From the NCBI RefSeq assembly GCF_000971475.1, contig NZ_DF967537.1:1-64000 (forward strand): a stretch of 64,000 nt of DNA, in the 5' to 3' direction. Each line of letters starts with the position of its first letter. Position 1 is the stretch's first letter. This document shows, piece after piece, positions 43,356 to 52,330 of this stretch. Below the pieces are notes generated by a model, which had not been told where the DNA came from, ran no database searches, and worked only from the letters and a program-made list of their open reading frames with translations. Source of the stretch: Sulfuricella sp. T08 (GTDB lineage Bacteria; Pseudomonadota; Gammaproteobacteria; Burkholderiales; Sulfuricellaceae). The position numbers and the translations under genes are program-made.

Positions 43356-44560
43356 TGCTCTGGAATGCTTTGTTACTAGCCATGCGCGAGATCCGGCGCA
43401 ATGTGCTGCGTTCTTTCCTCACCATCCTCGGCATCGTCATAGGGGTGGCCGCGGTCATCATCATGGTAACCCTGGGCGGCGGTGCGACCGTGCAGGTGAC
43501 CCAGCAGATCGCCAGCCTCGGCAGCAATCTGCTCATCATCAGCCCTGGCAAACGTATGGGCCCGGGGCAGACTGTGGGCGCTGCACCATTCAGCGTGGAT
43601 GATACGGTTGCGCTGGCGCGCGACATTCCGCAACTGGTGGCTGTAGCGCCGACGACCTCGCGTTCCATGACGGTGGTATACGGCAACGCCAACTGGTCCA
43701 CCCAGATCACCGGCAGCACCGACGACTACTTCAAGGCGCGCAACTGGGTGGCCAAGTCCGGTCGGCTGTTCACGGACAGCGAACAACGCGCGGGCGCGGC
43801 AGCGTGTGTGATCGGGCAGACCGTGCGGCAGAAGCTATTCGGTAACCAGGATCCGATCGGGGCGCGCATCCGCCTGCAGAAAATCGCCTGTGAAGTGATC
43901 GGCCTCCTGGAGTCCAAGGGCCAGTCCACCATGGGCACCGATCAGGACGACCTGGTCATCATCCCGCTGCGCGCCTTCCAGCGCCGCATCGCCGGCAACC
44001 AGGACGTCAACATCATCCAGGTATCGGTGCGCGATGGCGTGTCCACTACCCGTGTACAGCAGGATATCGAGCACCTGATGCGTGAACGGCGCCATCTGTC
44101 CGAGAACGAGGAGAACAACTTCAACGTCATGGACATGAAGGAAATCACCAAAATGCTCACCGCCACCACCCAGGTGCTCACCGCCCTGCTCGGTGCGGTG
44201 GCGGCGGTGAGCCTGCTGGTAGGCGGCATCGGCATCATGAACATCATGCTGGTGTCAGTCACCGAACGCACGCGCGAGATCGGCATCCGGCTCGCCATCG
44301 GCGCGCTGGAACGCGAAGTCCTGCTGCAATTTCTGGTTGAGGCGGCGGTGCTGTCGTCCTTCGGCGGACTGGTGGGCATCGTGCTGGCGCTAGCTGCCTC
44401 GGTGGGACTGGCCTCGGTGTTGAACGTGCCGTTCGTGTTCAATGCTGGCATCGTCGTCATTGCGTTTGTCTTCTCCGCGGCGGTGGGGCTGGTGTTTGGC
44501 TATTTCCCAGCTAAGAAGGCGGCGCAACTGGATCCGATCGAGGCACTACGACATGAATAG
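43352..44560 (+). CDS. MacB-type ABC transporter permease
   Basis: This protein of 402 residues has one N-terminal transmembrane helix (about 20-40: VLRSFLTILGIVIGVAAVIIMV), a large periplasmic MacB_PCD-like domain and three C-terminal helices (from about 270, LLVGGIGIMNIMLVSVTERTREIGIR). With the ATPase it forms a mechanotransmission-type exporter. It is the last gene of the operon. The 169 nt downstream have no other recognised feature. Confidence 0.92.
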   Translation: MMLWNALLLAMREIRRNVLRSFLTILGIVIGVAAVIIMVTLGGGATVQVTQQIASLGSNLLIISPGKRMGPGQTVGAAPFSVDDTVALARDIPQLVAVAPTTSRSMTVVYGNANWSTQITGSTDDYFKARNWVAKSGRLFTDSEQRAGAAACVIGQTVRQKLFGNQDPIGARIRLQKIACEVIGLLESKGQSTMGTDQDDLVIIPLRAFQRRIAGNQDVNIIQVSVRDGVSTTRVQQDIEHLMRERRHLSENEENNFNVMDMKEITKMLTATTQVLTALLGAVAAVSLLVGGIGIMNIMLVSVTERTREIGIRLAIGALEREVLLQFLVEAAVLSSFGGLVGIVLALAASVGLASVLNVPFVFNAGIVVIAFVFSAAVGLVFGYFPAKKAAQLDPIEALRHE

Positions 44561-44729
44561 CATTACAAATACGGGCAATGACGAATATTTATACAGTTCT
44601 CTGGTCAAGTATATACCAGCGTTCTTTCTTGGCAGCATAGCCCCATAAAGTTGCATTACCGCGCTTTTTTATAGTTGACGACGTCAATGGCGGTTAAAAT
44701 AGGCGGATTAAAAAACCAAGGAATTCTTC

Positions 44730-45971
44730 ATGCACCTGATCCGCCCCTTTACAGGTCTCAGACCCGCCCCATCCCGCGCCACCGATGTCGCAGCCCCACC
44801 TTACGACGTACTTTCCACCGACGAGGCGCGGGTGCGTGCCGAAGGCCATCCGTGGAGCTTCCTGCACATTTCCAAGCCGGAAATCGATCTGCCGGCGGGC
44901 ACCAATCCTTATGCACCCGAGGTCTACGCCAAGGCAGCAGAGAACCTGAAAAAAATGCTGGCTGAAGGCATACTGGCGCGCGACACTGCGCCCTGCTATT
45001 ACGCCTACCGCCTGATCATGGGCGGCCACAGCCAGATCGGCCTGGTCGCAGCTGCTTCGGTAGCGGATTACGACACCAACCGCATCCGCAAGCACGAATT
45101 CACCCGGCCCGACAAGGAAGACGACCGAGTACGCCAGATCGACGCGCTGAATGCCCAGACCGGCCCGGTGCTGCTGGCCTACCCCAATGCGCCGGAAGTG
45201 GACGAGATCCTGGCGCTCGCCGCATCCGCCGCGCCGGATGCCGACGTGACTGCCGACGACGTTATCCGCCATACAATCTGGGTGATACGCGACAGCGCAA
45301 CGCTGGCCAGACTTTCTGCCGCCTTCGACGCCATGCCTGCGATTTACATCGCCGACGGCCACCACCGCTCGGCTGCTGCCTCGCGCGTCTGCGCCGCCCG
45401 CAAGACCGCCAACCCGCAGCACAGCGGCGAGGAAAGCTACAACTATTTCCTGTCCGTGATCTTCCCCCATCACCAGATGAAAATCATGGACTACAACCGT
45501 GTCGTCATCGACCTGAATGGCCTGGACAAGGACGCATTTCTCAAGCGCATTAGCGAACAGTTCTCGGTGCAGGCGAGCGCCTCTCAGGTCAAGCCGGCGA
45601 AACCCAATGAGTTCGGTCTCTATCTGCCCGGCCAGTGGTACCGCCTGGAAATACGCACCGACTTGATTCCGCAAAGTGATCCAGTCGGCCGCCTCGATGT
45701 CAGCCTGCTGCAGAATCACCTTATCGCGCCGGTGCTCGGCATCAACGACCCGCGCCGCGACAAGCGCATCGACTTCGTCGGTGGCATCCGTGGCTTGGAG
45801 GAACTGGAAAAACGCGTCGACAGCGGAGAAATGGCCGCAGCCTTCGCCCTGTTCGCAACCCGCATGGAAGACCTGATGGCGGTCGCCGATGCGGGCGAGG
45901 TGATGCCGCCCAAATCCACCTGGTTCGAGCCCAAGCTGGCTGACGGACTGGTATCGCACGTACTGGATTGA
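44730..45971 (+). CDS. DUF1015 family protein
   Basis: This protein of 413 residues opens MHLIRPFTGLRPAPSRATDVAAPPYDVLS and contains YIADGHHRSAAASRV. Both are hallmarks of DUF1015, a family with ParB-like/SerK-like features and a conserved ADGHHR centre. SerK-related ADP-dependent serine kinases share this signature, so a link to serine metabolism is possible: serB is the overlapping next gene (TGATG). Confidence 0.85.
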   Translation: MHLIRPFTGLRPAPSRATDVAAPPYDVLSTDEARVRAEGHPWSFLHISKPEIDLPAGTNPYAPEVYAKAAENLKKMLAEGILARDTAPCYYAYRLIMGGHSQIGLVAAASVADYDTNRIRKHEFTRPDKEDDRVRQIDALNAQTGPVLLAYPNAPEVDEILALAASAAPDADVTADDVIRHTIWVIRDSATLARLSAAFDAMPAIYIADGHHRSAAASRVCAARKTANPQHSGEESYNYFLSVIFPHHQMKIMDYNRVVIDLNGLDKDAFLKRISEQFSVQASASQVKPAKPNEFGLYLPGQWYRLEIRTDLIPQSDPVGRLDVSLLQNHLIAPVLGINDPRRDKRIDFVGGIRGLEELEKRVDSGEMAAAFALFATRMEDLMAVADAGEVMPPKSTWFEPKLADGLVSHVLD

Positions 45972-46630
45972 TGCCGGAGAAACGCCGCCTCGCCGAATTC
46001 GGCTTGGTGGCCTTGGACATGGATTCCACCCTGATCACGGTGGAGACTCTGGATGAAATCGCCGACCTCGCCGGCATCAGGGAACAGGTGGCACCGATCA
46101 CGGCAGCCGCCATGCGAGGCGAGATCGACTTCAGCGAGAGCCTGACCCGTCGTGTTGCGCTGTTCAAGGGCCTGGATCAAAGCATATTGCAGCGCGTCTA
46201 CGACGAGTGGGTGAGTCTCAGCCCCGGCGCGGAACAGTTGATCGCCGAGCTCAAGCGTCTGGGCATTAAAACCCTGCTCATTTCCGGTGGCTTCAATTTT
46301 TTTACAGAGCGACTGAAAATCCGGCTGGGACTCGATTACGCGGTATCAAACCAAGTTGAAATCAGGGATGGTAAGCTGACCGGAAGGATTTCGGGCAAGA
46401 TTCTCGACGGCCAGGGCAAGGCTGAGTGCCTGGACAAAATTCGAATAAAGCTTGGATTAACGAAGGAACAGACTATCGCCATCGGCGATGGTGCCAACGA
46501 CCTGAAAATGCTGGCTGCTGCTGGAATTGGCATCGCCTATTGCGCAAAACCCGTGGTCAAGTCACAGACTCATTACGCGCTGGAAAACCCTGGCCTGGAT
46601 GGAGTACTTAAGCTGTTCTCCGCGTCGTAA
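45971..46630 (+). CDS. serB: Phosphoserine phosphatase (SerB)
   Basis: This HAD-superfamily phosphatase of 219 residues has the motif I DMDST (16-20), motif II LLISGGFNFFTERL and GDGANDLKML. It dephosphorylates phosphoserine, the last step of serine synthesis. The ATG overlaps the DUF1015 stop codon (TGATG); a TTG one codon earlier is an alternative. It is convergent with flgL, with 9 nt between. Confidence 0.92.
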   Translation: MPEKRRLAEFGLVALDMDSTLITVETLDEIADLAGIREQVAPITAAAMRGEIDFSESLTRRVALFKGLDQSILQRVYDEWVSLSPGAEQLIAELKRLGIKTLLISGGFNFFTERLKIRLGLDYAVSNQVEIRDGKLTGRISGKILDGQGKAECLDKIRIKLGLTKEQTIAIGDGANDLKMLAAAGIGIAYCAKPVVKSQTHYALENPGLDGVLKLFSAS

Positions 46631-46639
46631 CAAAGACAC

Positions 46640-47851
46640 CTACATATAACTGAACAGGGAGAGACCCTGAACTTTCGTGAAAGACTTCTGTGCCGCTTCC
46701 AGCATAGTCTGCTGGCGTGTCAGATCGGTAATCGCCTTGGCGTAATCCAGATCCTGCAAGCTTGAAATGGTCTGCTGGTACTGCAACTGCAAATCCTCGC
46801 CCGTGCTTTTAACCGAATCAACTTCCTTCATGCGCGCACCAACCGAGGCCCGCACTGTCAGGATATTTTGCAGCGACTGGTCAAAATTCTGTATGGCCGT
46901 ATTGATGCCATTGTTGAGCTTGGCAGAGGCCCCTGCACTACCCTGAACAGGAGTTTCGAGCTGGGTAATCAAGTCACCGAGTGTCTTGAACATATCCACA
47001 TTGGTACTGGGCTGCACAGCGAAGGCATCTCCCGACACCGGAGTTCCCTTGATGTTCATGCTCCAGCCGTTGTAGCTGATCGTCGAACCTGACGTATAGG
47101 GCACACCTACTAAAGCTATGGGAGGGGCGGATGACGGACTGGAAACGTCAAAAGTGGTAGGGCTGGTGAAAGTAATGGTAACAGGCTGACGCAGATTGGT
47201 ATCTGCCAGGTTGGTCACCGTCGCCGGATCAATGATGCCTGTGCCGGTATTTACCGCTGCCGCTACGCTTGTGATCGTGCCATTCCCGTTCTTGATGCGC
47301 TGAAAAACATCCGCGCCGGAATCGCTCACCGCCATCTGCCGTGACGGGCTGATCTGGATCAGGCGCTGCCCCTGATCCCCCTGATAGGTCACATTGCCCA
47401 ACGAGGTTTCCACAAACGGCTTGGTTATCCCTTTGTAGCCTGAGAACATATACTGGCCATTGCCATCTGTGCTGTTCGCCAACCCAAGCAGCTCCTGATA
47501 GCGACTACGCAGATCAGTCGCGATACTGGCACGGTCCTGGTCATTCAAGGACGCATTGGCCGCCTGGAGCGCGGAAGTCCGCACATCCTGGATCAGGTTG
47601 CCAACGCTGCTCAGCATGCTTTCTTCCAGGCCAAGGCTGCTGGTTGCCGATCCCGCATTGGTGTCGTACTGCTTGTTAAGCGATTGCGATTGTGAAAGAT
47701 CAAGCACTCGTGCGGATGCCACCGGATCATCTGAAGGAGACAAAATCCGACGGCCGGAAGAAACCTGTTGCTGGGTCTTGATCAAATCGGAGGTCGACTG
47801 CTGAATGCCAGCGACACCCAGATCGTATATTGTATTAGTGCTGATGCGCAT
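46640..47851 (-). CDS. flgL: Flagellar hook-filament junction protein FlgL
   Basis: This protein of 403 residues has flagellin-like ends: MRISTNTIYDLGVAGIQQSTSDLIKTQQQVSSGRR at the start and LQDLDYAKAITDLTRQQTMLEAAQKSF at the end. The middle is Ser/Thr/Gly-rich, as usual. GGGGTG lies before the ATG. It is last in the flagellar cluster, 10 nt after flgK, with which it is probably transcribed from the FliA promoter at 49878-49904. Confidence 0.94.
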   Translation of the reverse strand: MRISTNTIYDLGVAGIQQSTSDLIKTQQQVSSGRRILSPSDDPVASARVLDLSQSQSLNKQYDTNAGSATSSLGLEESMLSSVGNLIQDVRTSALQAANASLNDQDRASIATDLRSRYQELLGLANSTDGNGQYMFSGYKGITKPFVETSLGNVTYQGDQGQRLIQISPSRQMAVSDSGADVFQRIKNGNGTITSVAAAVNTGTGIIDPATVTNLADTNLRQPVTITFTSPTTFDVSSPSSAPPIALVGVPYTSGSTISYNGWSMNIKGTPVSGDAFAVQPSTNVDMFKTLGDLITQLETPVQGSAGASAKLNNGINTAIQNFDQSLQNILTVRASVGARMKEVDSVKSTGEDLQLQYQQTISSLQDLDYAKAITDLTRQQTMLEAAQKSFTKVQGLSLFSYM

Positions 47852-47861
47852 GATTCACCCC

Positions 47862-49814
47862 TTATTTACCCAGGCCGAGCAAAACATCAAACAAACTAGT
47901 GGAAATCTGCAGCATTTTTCCAGCGGCCTGATAAGCCTGCTGGTAACGCATCAGATTTGCCGCTTCCTCATCGAGATTGACACCGGACATGGCCTGCTGC
48001 GCCTGCTGAGTTTGCGACACCAAGTTTGTCTGTGCCTTGGCCGTCACCTCGACCTCACGAGTCTTGTTGCCCACGAAGCTGACTAGCTGGCTGTAAGCCC
48101 CCTGGTAAGTCGTTGTCCCACCGGCAAGGGTATTTTGAGTTTGCAAACCCGCCAACAGCAGGGAATTGCGGTTGTCGGACACACCACCGGCGTTGGTTCC
48201 GACAATGAACGTATCGCCCGTTGCCGGGGTGCCGTTCAGCTGCGTCGTCCAGCCATTATAGGTCAGCGTAGCGCCAGAAACGGGGTTGTACACGACACTG
48301 GCCGCAAGCACGGTAGAGGTTGTGTTGTCGGTCACGCTAAAGTGGGTCGCATCGATGAATGCGATCCTGACGTTATCTAGCAGATTGGCGTTGGGAGGGG
48401 GCGGCAAGTTTACGCTGCCGGCACTGATCGTGCCCGAACCAATATTACCCAGCGTAGCTGAGGTCATGATTGGAGCGGCTGCGGCAATTTTTGCCGTATC
48501 GCTTATCGCTACGCCAATATCCCTTGCTCCATTACGAGTGGGCTGCAACAGCCAGCTATCTCCTGCCGTCACGACCCCTGGCGCGACGATGGACAGACCA
48601 TCTGCCGTCTGCGGCAGAGCAGCGCCGGAAAACAGCGAGGCATTGTCAGAAAGCCGGGTTAATGAATAACCCGCAGCACTGTAGCTGAGACGGTAGTCAC
48701 TCGTCGTCACGCTGGCAACATTGCTCAGCGTCACGGTCGGATTGCCGGAAGCGGCATTGTTATTGGTGTTGGGAACCACCTTGGCATAGGGAACCGCATT
48801 CTGCCCTGACACACCCGTCGAACCTGTCACATTGAAAAAATATCCACCCGGCTGACCTTGCAGGTCCATGCCAAGTCGGTGCTGATCATTGAATGTCTGC
48901 GCAAGTCCGATTGCAGTTCGTCCCAATGCATTCTGGGCAGAATCCAGCGTCTCATCGCGAAACGCCAGCAGCCCCCCTAAAGTGCCGCCCGTCAGGCTTC
49001 CCTTGGGGAGCAGAATGGTGCTCCCACCATAACTCACTCCTACGTCCAACCTCTCCGGATCTTCCAGAGAAGGGGCTGCCCCCATGGTAAAAGACTGTGC
49101 GCCGAGAACCAGAGTCTGCCCATTCCCAATAAAGACATTCAAACTGCCGTCGTTCTGCTTGACCGTCGACACCTTGATAATCTTGTTAAGCTCCCCGATC
49201 AACTGGTCACGCTGATCCAGCAGATCATTAGCCGGTTGTTGGCTACCCGCCGCGCCCTGAGCAATCCCGATTTGCTGGTTGAGGTTGGCAATCTGCTGAG
49301 CATAGGAATTGACGACTCCAACGCTGCTCCTTACCTCGCTATTCACGCCATCGCGGATCTCCGTGAAGCGCTGGTTAATGGCCTGGAAACGAGCAACCAT
49401 CGTCTGGGCACCACTTAGCATCGCCTGGCGTGACGGAATCGAGGCCGGGCTGGTCGCCACATCATGTACGCCATTGAAGAACTCCTGCAATGCCGGAGAC
49501 ACCCCGGCGCTGGGATCGGCAAGCATATTATCCAGCTGTTTGATCTGAGCGTAGTAGGATTCCAGCTGGCTGGACTGGGTTTGCGCCTGCATCAGCTGAC
49601 CGTCCAGCATTTGGCTGTAAATGCGTTTTACTGTATCCACATGCACGCCCTGACCGAGGAAGCCGATGCCGGTATATTGTGGGATATTGGTGCTCTGGAC
49701 GATCTCCTGGCGATGAAAGCCTGCGGTGTTTACGTTACTGATATTGTGTTCGGTCGTCAGCAAGCCTGCCTGGGCTGTCGACAATGCACTTACACCGATT
49801 GAAAAGGTACTCAT
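47862..49814 (-). CDS. flgK: Flagellar hook-associated protein FlgK
   Basis: This protein of 650 residues opens MSTFSIGVSALSTAQAGLLTTEHNISN and ends GVNLDEEAANLMRYQQAYQAAGKMLQISTSLFDVLLGL, the signature ends of FlgK. The central region is long and Gly/Ser/Thr-rich. It joins the hook to the filament. AAAGGAGAT precedes the ATG. The upstream FliA-type promoter suggests late-class expression. Confidence 0.95.
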   Translation of the reverse strand: MSTFSIGVSALSTAQAGLLTTEHNISNVNTAGFHRQEIVQSTNIPQYTGIGFLGQGVHVDTVKRIYSQMLDGQLMQAQTQSSQLESYYAQIKQLDNMLADPSAGVSPALQEFFNGVHDVATSPASIPSRQAMLSGAQTMVARFQAINQRFTEIRDGVNSEVRSSVGVVNSYAQQIANLNQQIGIAQGAAGSQQPANDLLDQRDQLIGELNKIIKVSTVKQNDGSLNVFIGNGQTLVLGAQSFTMGAAPSLEDPERLDVGVSYGGSTILLPKGSLTGGTLGGLLAFRDETLDSAQNALGRTAIGLAQTFNDQHRLGMDLQGQPGGYFFNVTGSTGVSGQNAVPYAKVVPNTNNNAASGNPTVTLSNVASVTTSDYRLSYSAAGYSLTRLSDNASLFSGAALPQTADGLSIVAPGVVTAGDSWLLQPTRNGARDIGVAISDTAKIAAAAPIMTSATLGNIGSGTISAGSVNLPPPPNANLLDNVRIAFIDATHFSVTDNTTSTVLAASVVYNPVSGATLTYNGWTTQLNGTPATGDTFIVGTNAGGVSDNRNSLLLAGLQTQNTLAGGTTTYQGAYSQLVSFVGNKTREVEVTAKAQTNLVSQTQQAQQAMSGVNLDEEAANLMRYQQAYQAAGKMLQISTSLFDVLLGLGK

Positions 49815-49877
49815 CTGCCATCTCCTTTCCGCCCTGCCACCTCGAAAGCGGCTTTTCAGGTGGAACCAATTGTTTAA

Positions 49878-49904
49878 TTATCGGCAAAAACCAGCAAAAC
49901 TTGA
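49878..49904 (-). promoter_or_regulatory. FliA (sigma-28) promoter for flgKL
   Basis: On the minus strand, TCAAGTTT (49904-49897) and GCCGATAA (49885-49878) are separated by exactly 11 nt. The consensus is TAAAGTTT-N11-GCCGATAA. It lies between flgJ and flgK, about 65 nt before the flgK ATG. It would place flgKL in the late, FliA-dependent class. Confidence 0.88.
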
Positions 49905-49906
49905 GA

Positions 49907-50833
49907 CTATCCAGCCAATGCCTGCCGCATGGTTTCGCTGTTTACCACGCGCGCAAGTTTGCTGGCATACATCGGGTCAGTCGCGTAACCCGCCTGCTGC
50001 ATCACACGGGCAAAACCTGCCGCATCTATATCCTGCCCAAACGCTCCCTGATAGCGCGGATTGTTTCGTAACAGCGCCGCATAGTCGCGAAAGCTTTCCG
50101 CATAGGAGCCGTAGGCGCGAAACCCTTCACGCCTGGCCTGAGGCACGCCATTAACGTATTCGGTGGTAGCCGCAGCCACCACCTCTCCGCCCCATTTCGC
50201 GCCAGCCTTAATGCCAAACAGATTGAGACTGTCCTGTCCGTCCTGACCGCGAATTGCGCGCTTTCCCCAGCCACTCTCCAGTGCCGCCTGGCCGAGCAGG
50301 AAATGGGGTGGGATACCCAGTTCTTTGCCCGCTTCGACCGCATGCGGCCACAACTTGTCGACAAACTCCTTGGGGTTCTTGAAGGCGGGTGTAGCGCTCT
50401 CCACACGCTCAGTCCACTGCTGCAGCGGCTTGGGCGAATCAATTTGTTTGGATTTTTCCAGAACCATCGGGGGCTGCGCTATTTTTTCCTGAGCTGCTTT
50501 TTCCAGATTGGGGTTGGAAGCAACCAGTCCGGAACGGGCCAACTGTTTTACCAACATATCCGCCACGCCGAGGCCCTTGCCCGTGGACAGCTTCTGCGCC
50601 AGTTGCTGGTCGAACAGTTGGGTATAAAGGTTCCCCTGCTCGCTATCTAACATCCCATCCTTCGGGGTCGCTTCACGCATGCTCTTCAACATCATGTTCA
50701 TGAAAATACCTTCGAACTGCTGGGCGACAGCCTTAAGTGCGGCATCGGGATCCTGTTTTACCTGCAAGCGAAGCTTGTCCACGCTTTGGACGTCAAGCGC
50801 GAACCGGGATGAAATGTCCTGCGTCCCTATCAT
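49907..50833 (-). CDS. flgJ: Flagellar rod assembly protein / peptidoglycan hydrolase FlgJ
   Basis: This protein of 308 residues has two domains. The N-terminal rod-capping part (about 1-100) includes VAQQFEGIFMNMMLKSMREATPKDGMLDS. The C-terminal glucosaminidase-type domain (about 150-300) includes FLLGQAALESGWGKRAI, with a likely catalytic Glu in ALESGWG, and YGSYAESFRDYAALL. The dual-domain form is the one typical of beta- and gammaproteobacteria. It lies 8 nt after flgI. Confidence 0.93.
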   Translation of the reverse strand: MIGTQDISSRFALDVQSVDKLRLQVKQDPDAALKAVAQQFEGIFMNMMLKSMREATPKDGMLDSEQGNLYTQLFDQQLAQKLSTGKGLGVADMLVKQLARSGLVASNPNLEKAAQEKIAQPPMVLEKSKQIDSPKPLQQWTERVESATPAFKNPKEFVDKLWPHAVEAGKELGIPPHFLLGQAALESGWGKRAIRGQDGQDSLNLFGIKAGAKWGGEVVAAATTEYVNGVPQARREGFRAYGSYAESFRDYAALLRNNPRYQGAFGQDIDAAGFARVMQQAGYATDPMYASKLARVVNSETMRQALAG

Positions 50834-50841
50834 TATTTTTC

Positions 50842-51945
50842 CTAAATGACTTCTAGTTCAGCGCGCAGTGCTCCCGCAGCCTTCATCGCCTGAAGAATCG
50901 CGAGCAGGTCCTGTGGTGTCGCGCCTACCGCGTTCAACGCCTTCACGACATCATTTAGCGAAGTACTGCGCGGCAGCATCACCAGCCCACCCTTTTCCGC
51001 TTTAATTTCGATCTGCGCCTGCTGGGTGACCACCGTTTCTCCCTTGGCTAAAGGAGCTGGCTGGCTAACCTGAGGTTCGCTGGAGATGGAAACGGTCAGA
51101 TTACCATGTGCGACGGCGCAAGCCTCCACCATGACCGACTTGTTCATCACCACCGAACCGGTACGTGCGTTCATGATGACCTTGGCCAGGGATTCACCCG
51201 GAGTCACTGTCAGATTTTCCATGCGCGCCAGAAAAGAAACTCGCTGGTTGATGTCGCGCGGCGCCAATACCCTGATCACACGGCCGTTCTCTGCATTGGC
51301 AGAACCCTCCCCGAAGGAACGGTTAATCGAGGTCACGACCCGGCTGGCGGTGGTATAGTCGGAATCCTTCAACTCCAGCGTAATGTAGTCGCCCTGCCCC
51401 AGAGGCATGTCTACGGCCCGCTCCACTGTAGCGCCATCGGTGATGCGGCCAACACTCAACTGGTTCACCTGAGCGCTACTGCCACCGGATGAGGCGCCCA
51501 CGCCGCCGACCAGCAAATTCCCTTGCGCCATGGCATAAACCTGGCTGTCCGCACCCTTCAACGGCGTCATCAGCAAAGTGCCGCCGCGCAGGCTCTTGGC
51601 ATTACCGATGGAAGACACGGTGATATCCAGGGTCTGACCCGGCTTGGCGAAGGGAGGAAGCGAGGAGGTTACCGTCACCGCCGCCACATTTTTCAGTTGC
51701 AAGCTGGTTCCCGGAGGCAAGTTCACACCGAGTTGGCCCAGCATGCTGATGACGCTCTGCACTGTGAATGGCGTCTGGGTCGTCTGGTCGCCACTGCCAT
51801 CCAGCCCCACCACCAAGCCGTAGCCTATCAGCTGGTTGTTACGCACGCCCTGGATCGATGCCAAATCCTTGATGCGCTCCGCCTGGGCAGGCAGCGCAAT
51901 AAGCACTGTCGTCACAAGCACGATAATTTTTAAAGATAGTTTCAT
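50842..51945 (-). CDS. flgI: Flagellar P-ring protein FlgI
   Basis: This protein of 367 residues has a signal peptide (LSLKIIVLVTTVLIALPAQA) and the FlgI core ERIKDLASIQGVRNNQLIGYGLVVGLDGSGDQT, ending DLLAILQAMKAAGALRAELEVI. It forms the periplasmic P ring. It has its own RpoN promoter at 52010-52027, so flgIJ form a second transcription unit inside the cluster. Confidence 0.95.
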   Translation of the reverse strand: MKLSLKIIVLVTTVLIALPAQAERIKDLASIQGVRNNQLIGYGLVVGLDGSGDQTTQTPFTVQSVISMLGQLGVNLPPGTSLQLKNVAAVTVTSSLPPFAKPGQTLDITVSSIGNAKSLRGGTLLMTPLKGADSQVYAMAQGNLLVGGVGASSGGSSAQVNQLSVGRITDGATVERAVDMPLGQGDYITLELKDSDYTTASRVVTSINRSFGEGSANAENGRVIRVLAPRDINQRVSFLARMENLTVTPGESLAKVIMNARTGSVVMNKSVMVEACAVAHGNLTVSISSEPQVSQPAPLAKGETVVTQQAQIEIKAEKGGLVMLPRSTSLNDVVKALNAVGATPQDLLAILQAMKAAGALRAELEVI

Positions 51946-52009
51946 TTCGACTCCCGGCCATCAGCACAACAACCTGTTGCTCGCTGCACAATTAAACTTA
52001 ACCACCAAC

Positions 52010-52027
52010 AAGCATGAAGCGTGCCAA
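52010..52027 (-). promoter_or_regulatory. RpoN (sigma-54) promoter for flgI
   Basis: The minus strand reads TTGGCACGCTTCATGCTT. The GG and GC elements are 10 nt apart, as in the -24/-12 consensus TGGCAC-N5-TTGC. The -12 GC lies about 67 nt before the flgI ATG. A near-identical site is in front of flgB. Confidence 0.85.
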
Positions 52028-52053
52028 TTCATAATAATCACCTTACATGATTA

Positions 52054-52091
52054 CCCCCTCTCCTGCTTGCGGGAGAGGGTTGGGGAGAGGG
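52054..52091. repeat. Dispersed palindromic repeat, copy 3
   Basis: CCCCCTCTCCTGCTTGCGGG continues as AGAGGGTTGGGGAGAGGG. It is the same family as at 13264 and 17864 and lies between the flgI promoter and its upstream motif. Confidence 0.85.
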
Positions 52092-52198
52092 ATTGCCCCT
52101 TTTGAGAGTAGCCTGTATAGGGATTAAAGACGGGGCTTCATGGCGCAGAACAATCCCAGCCAAAACGAGAAGTTACAAATATGGAGCGGAAAAAAGCA

Positions 52199-52234
52199 GC
52201 GGCAAGAATTGCCGCTTGCGGCAAGATTATCTGG
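52199..52234 (-). promoter_or_regulatory. Putative enhancer for the flgI RpoN promoter
   Basis: GCGGCAAGAATTGCCGC (52199-52215) is a palindrome (GCGGCAA-GAA-TTGCCGC). It is followed by another half-site (CGGCAAGATTATCTGG). The same 36-nt arrangement stands upstream of the flgB promoter (57742-57777), in the same orientation. The position, about 170 bp upstream of a -24/-12 promoter, fits a binding site for a FlrC/FleQ/FlbD-type activator. The activator itself is not in the window. The wider flgH-flgI gap (51946-52330) holds no gene. Confidence 0.65.
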
Positions 52235-52273
52235 AGAACTCCATAGAAGCAGGATTATTCCTTAACTACGAAG

Positions 52274-52301
52274 CTCTCTCTCCTACAAGCAGGGGAGAGA
52301 G
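52274..52301. repeat. Partial copy of the dispersed palindromic repeat
   Basis: CTCTCTCCTACAAGCAGGGG followed by AGAGAG repeats the core stem of the element but lacks the outer GGTTGGGG part. It lies 30 nt after the flgH stop codon. Confidence 0.5.
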
Positions 52302-52330
52302 CAAATGTGAAAGACGCTTGTTTTGTTTTA

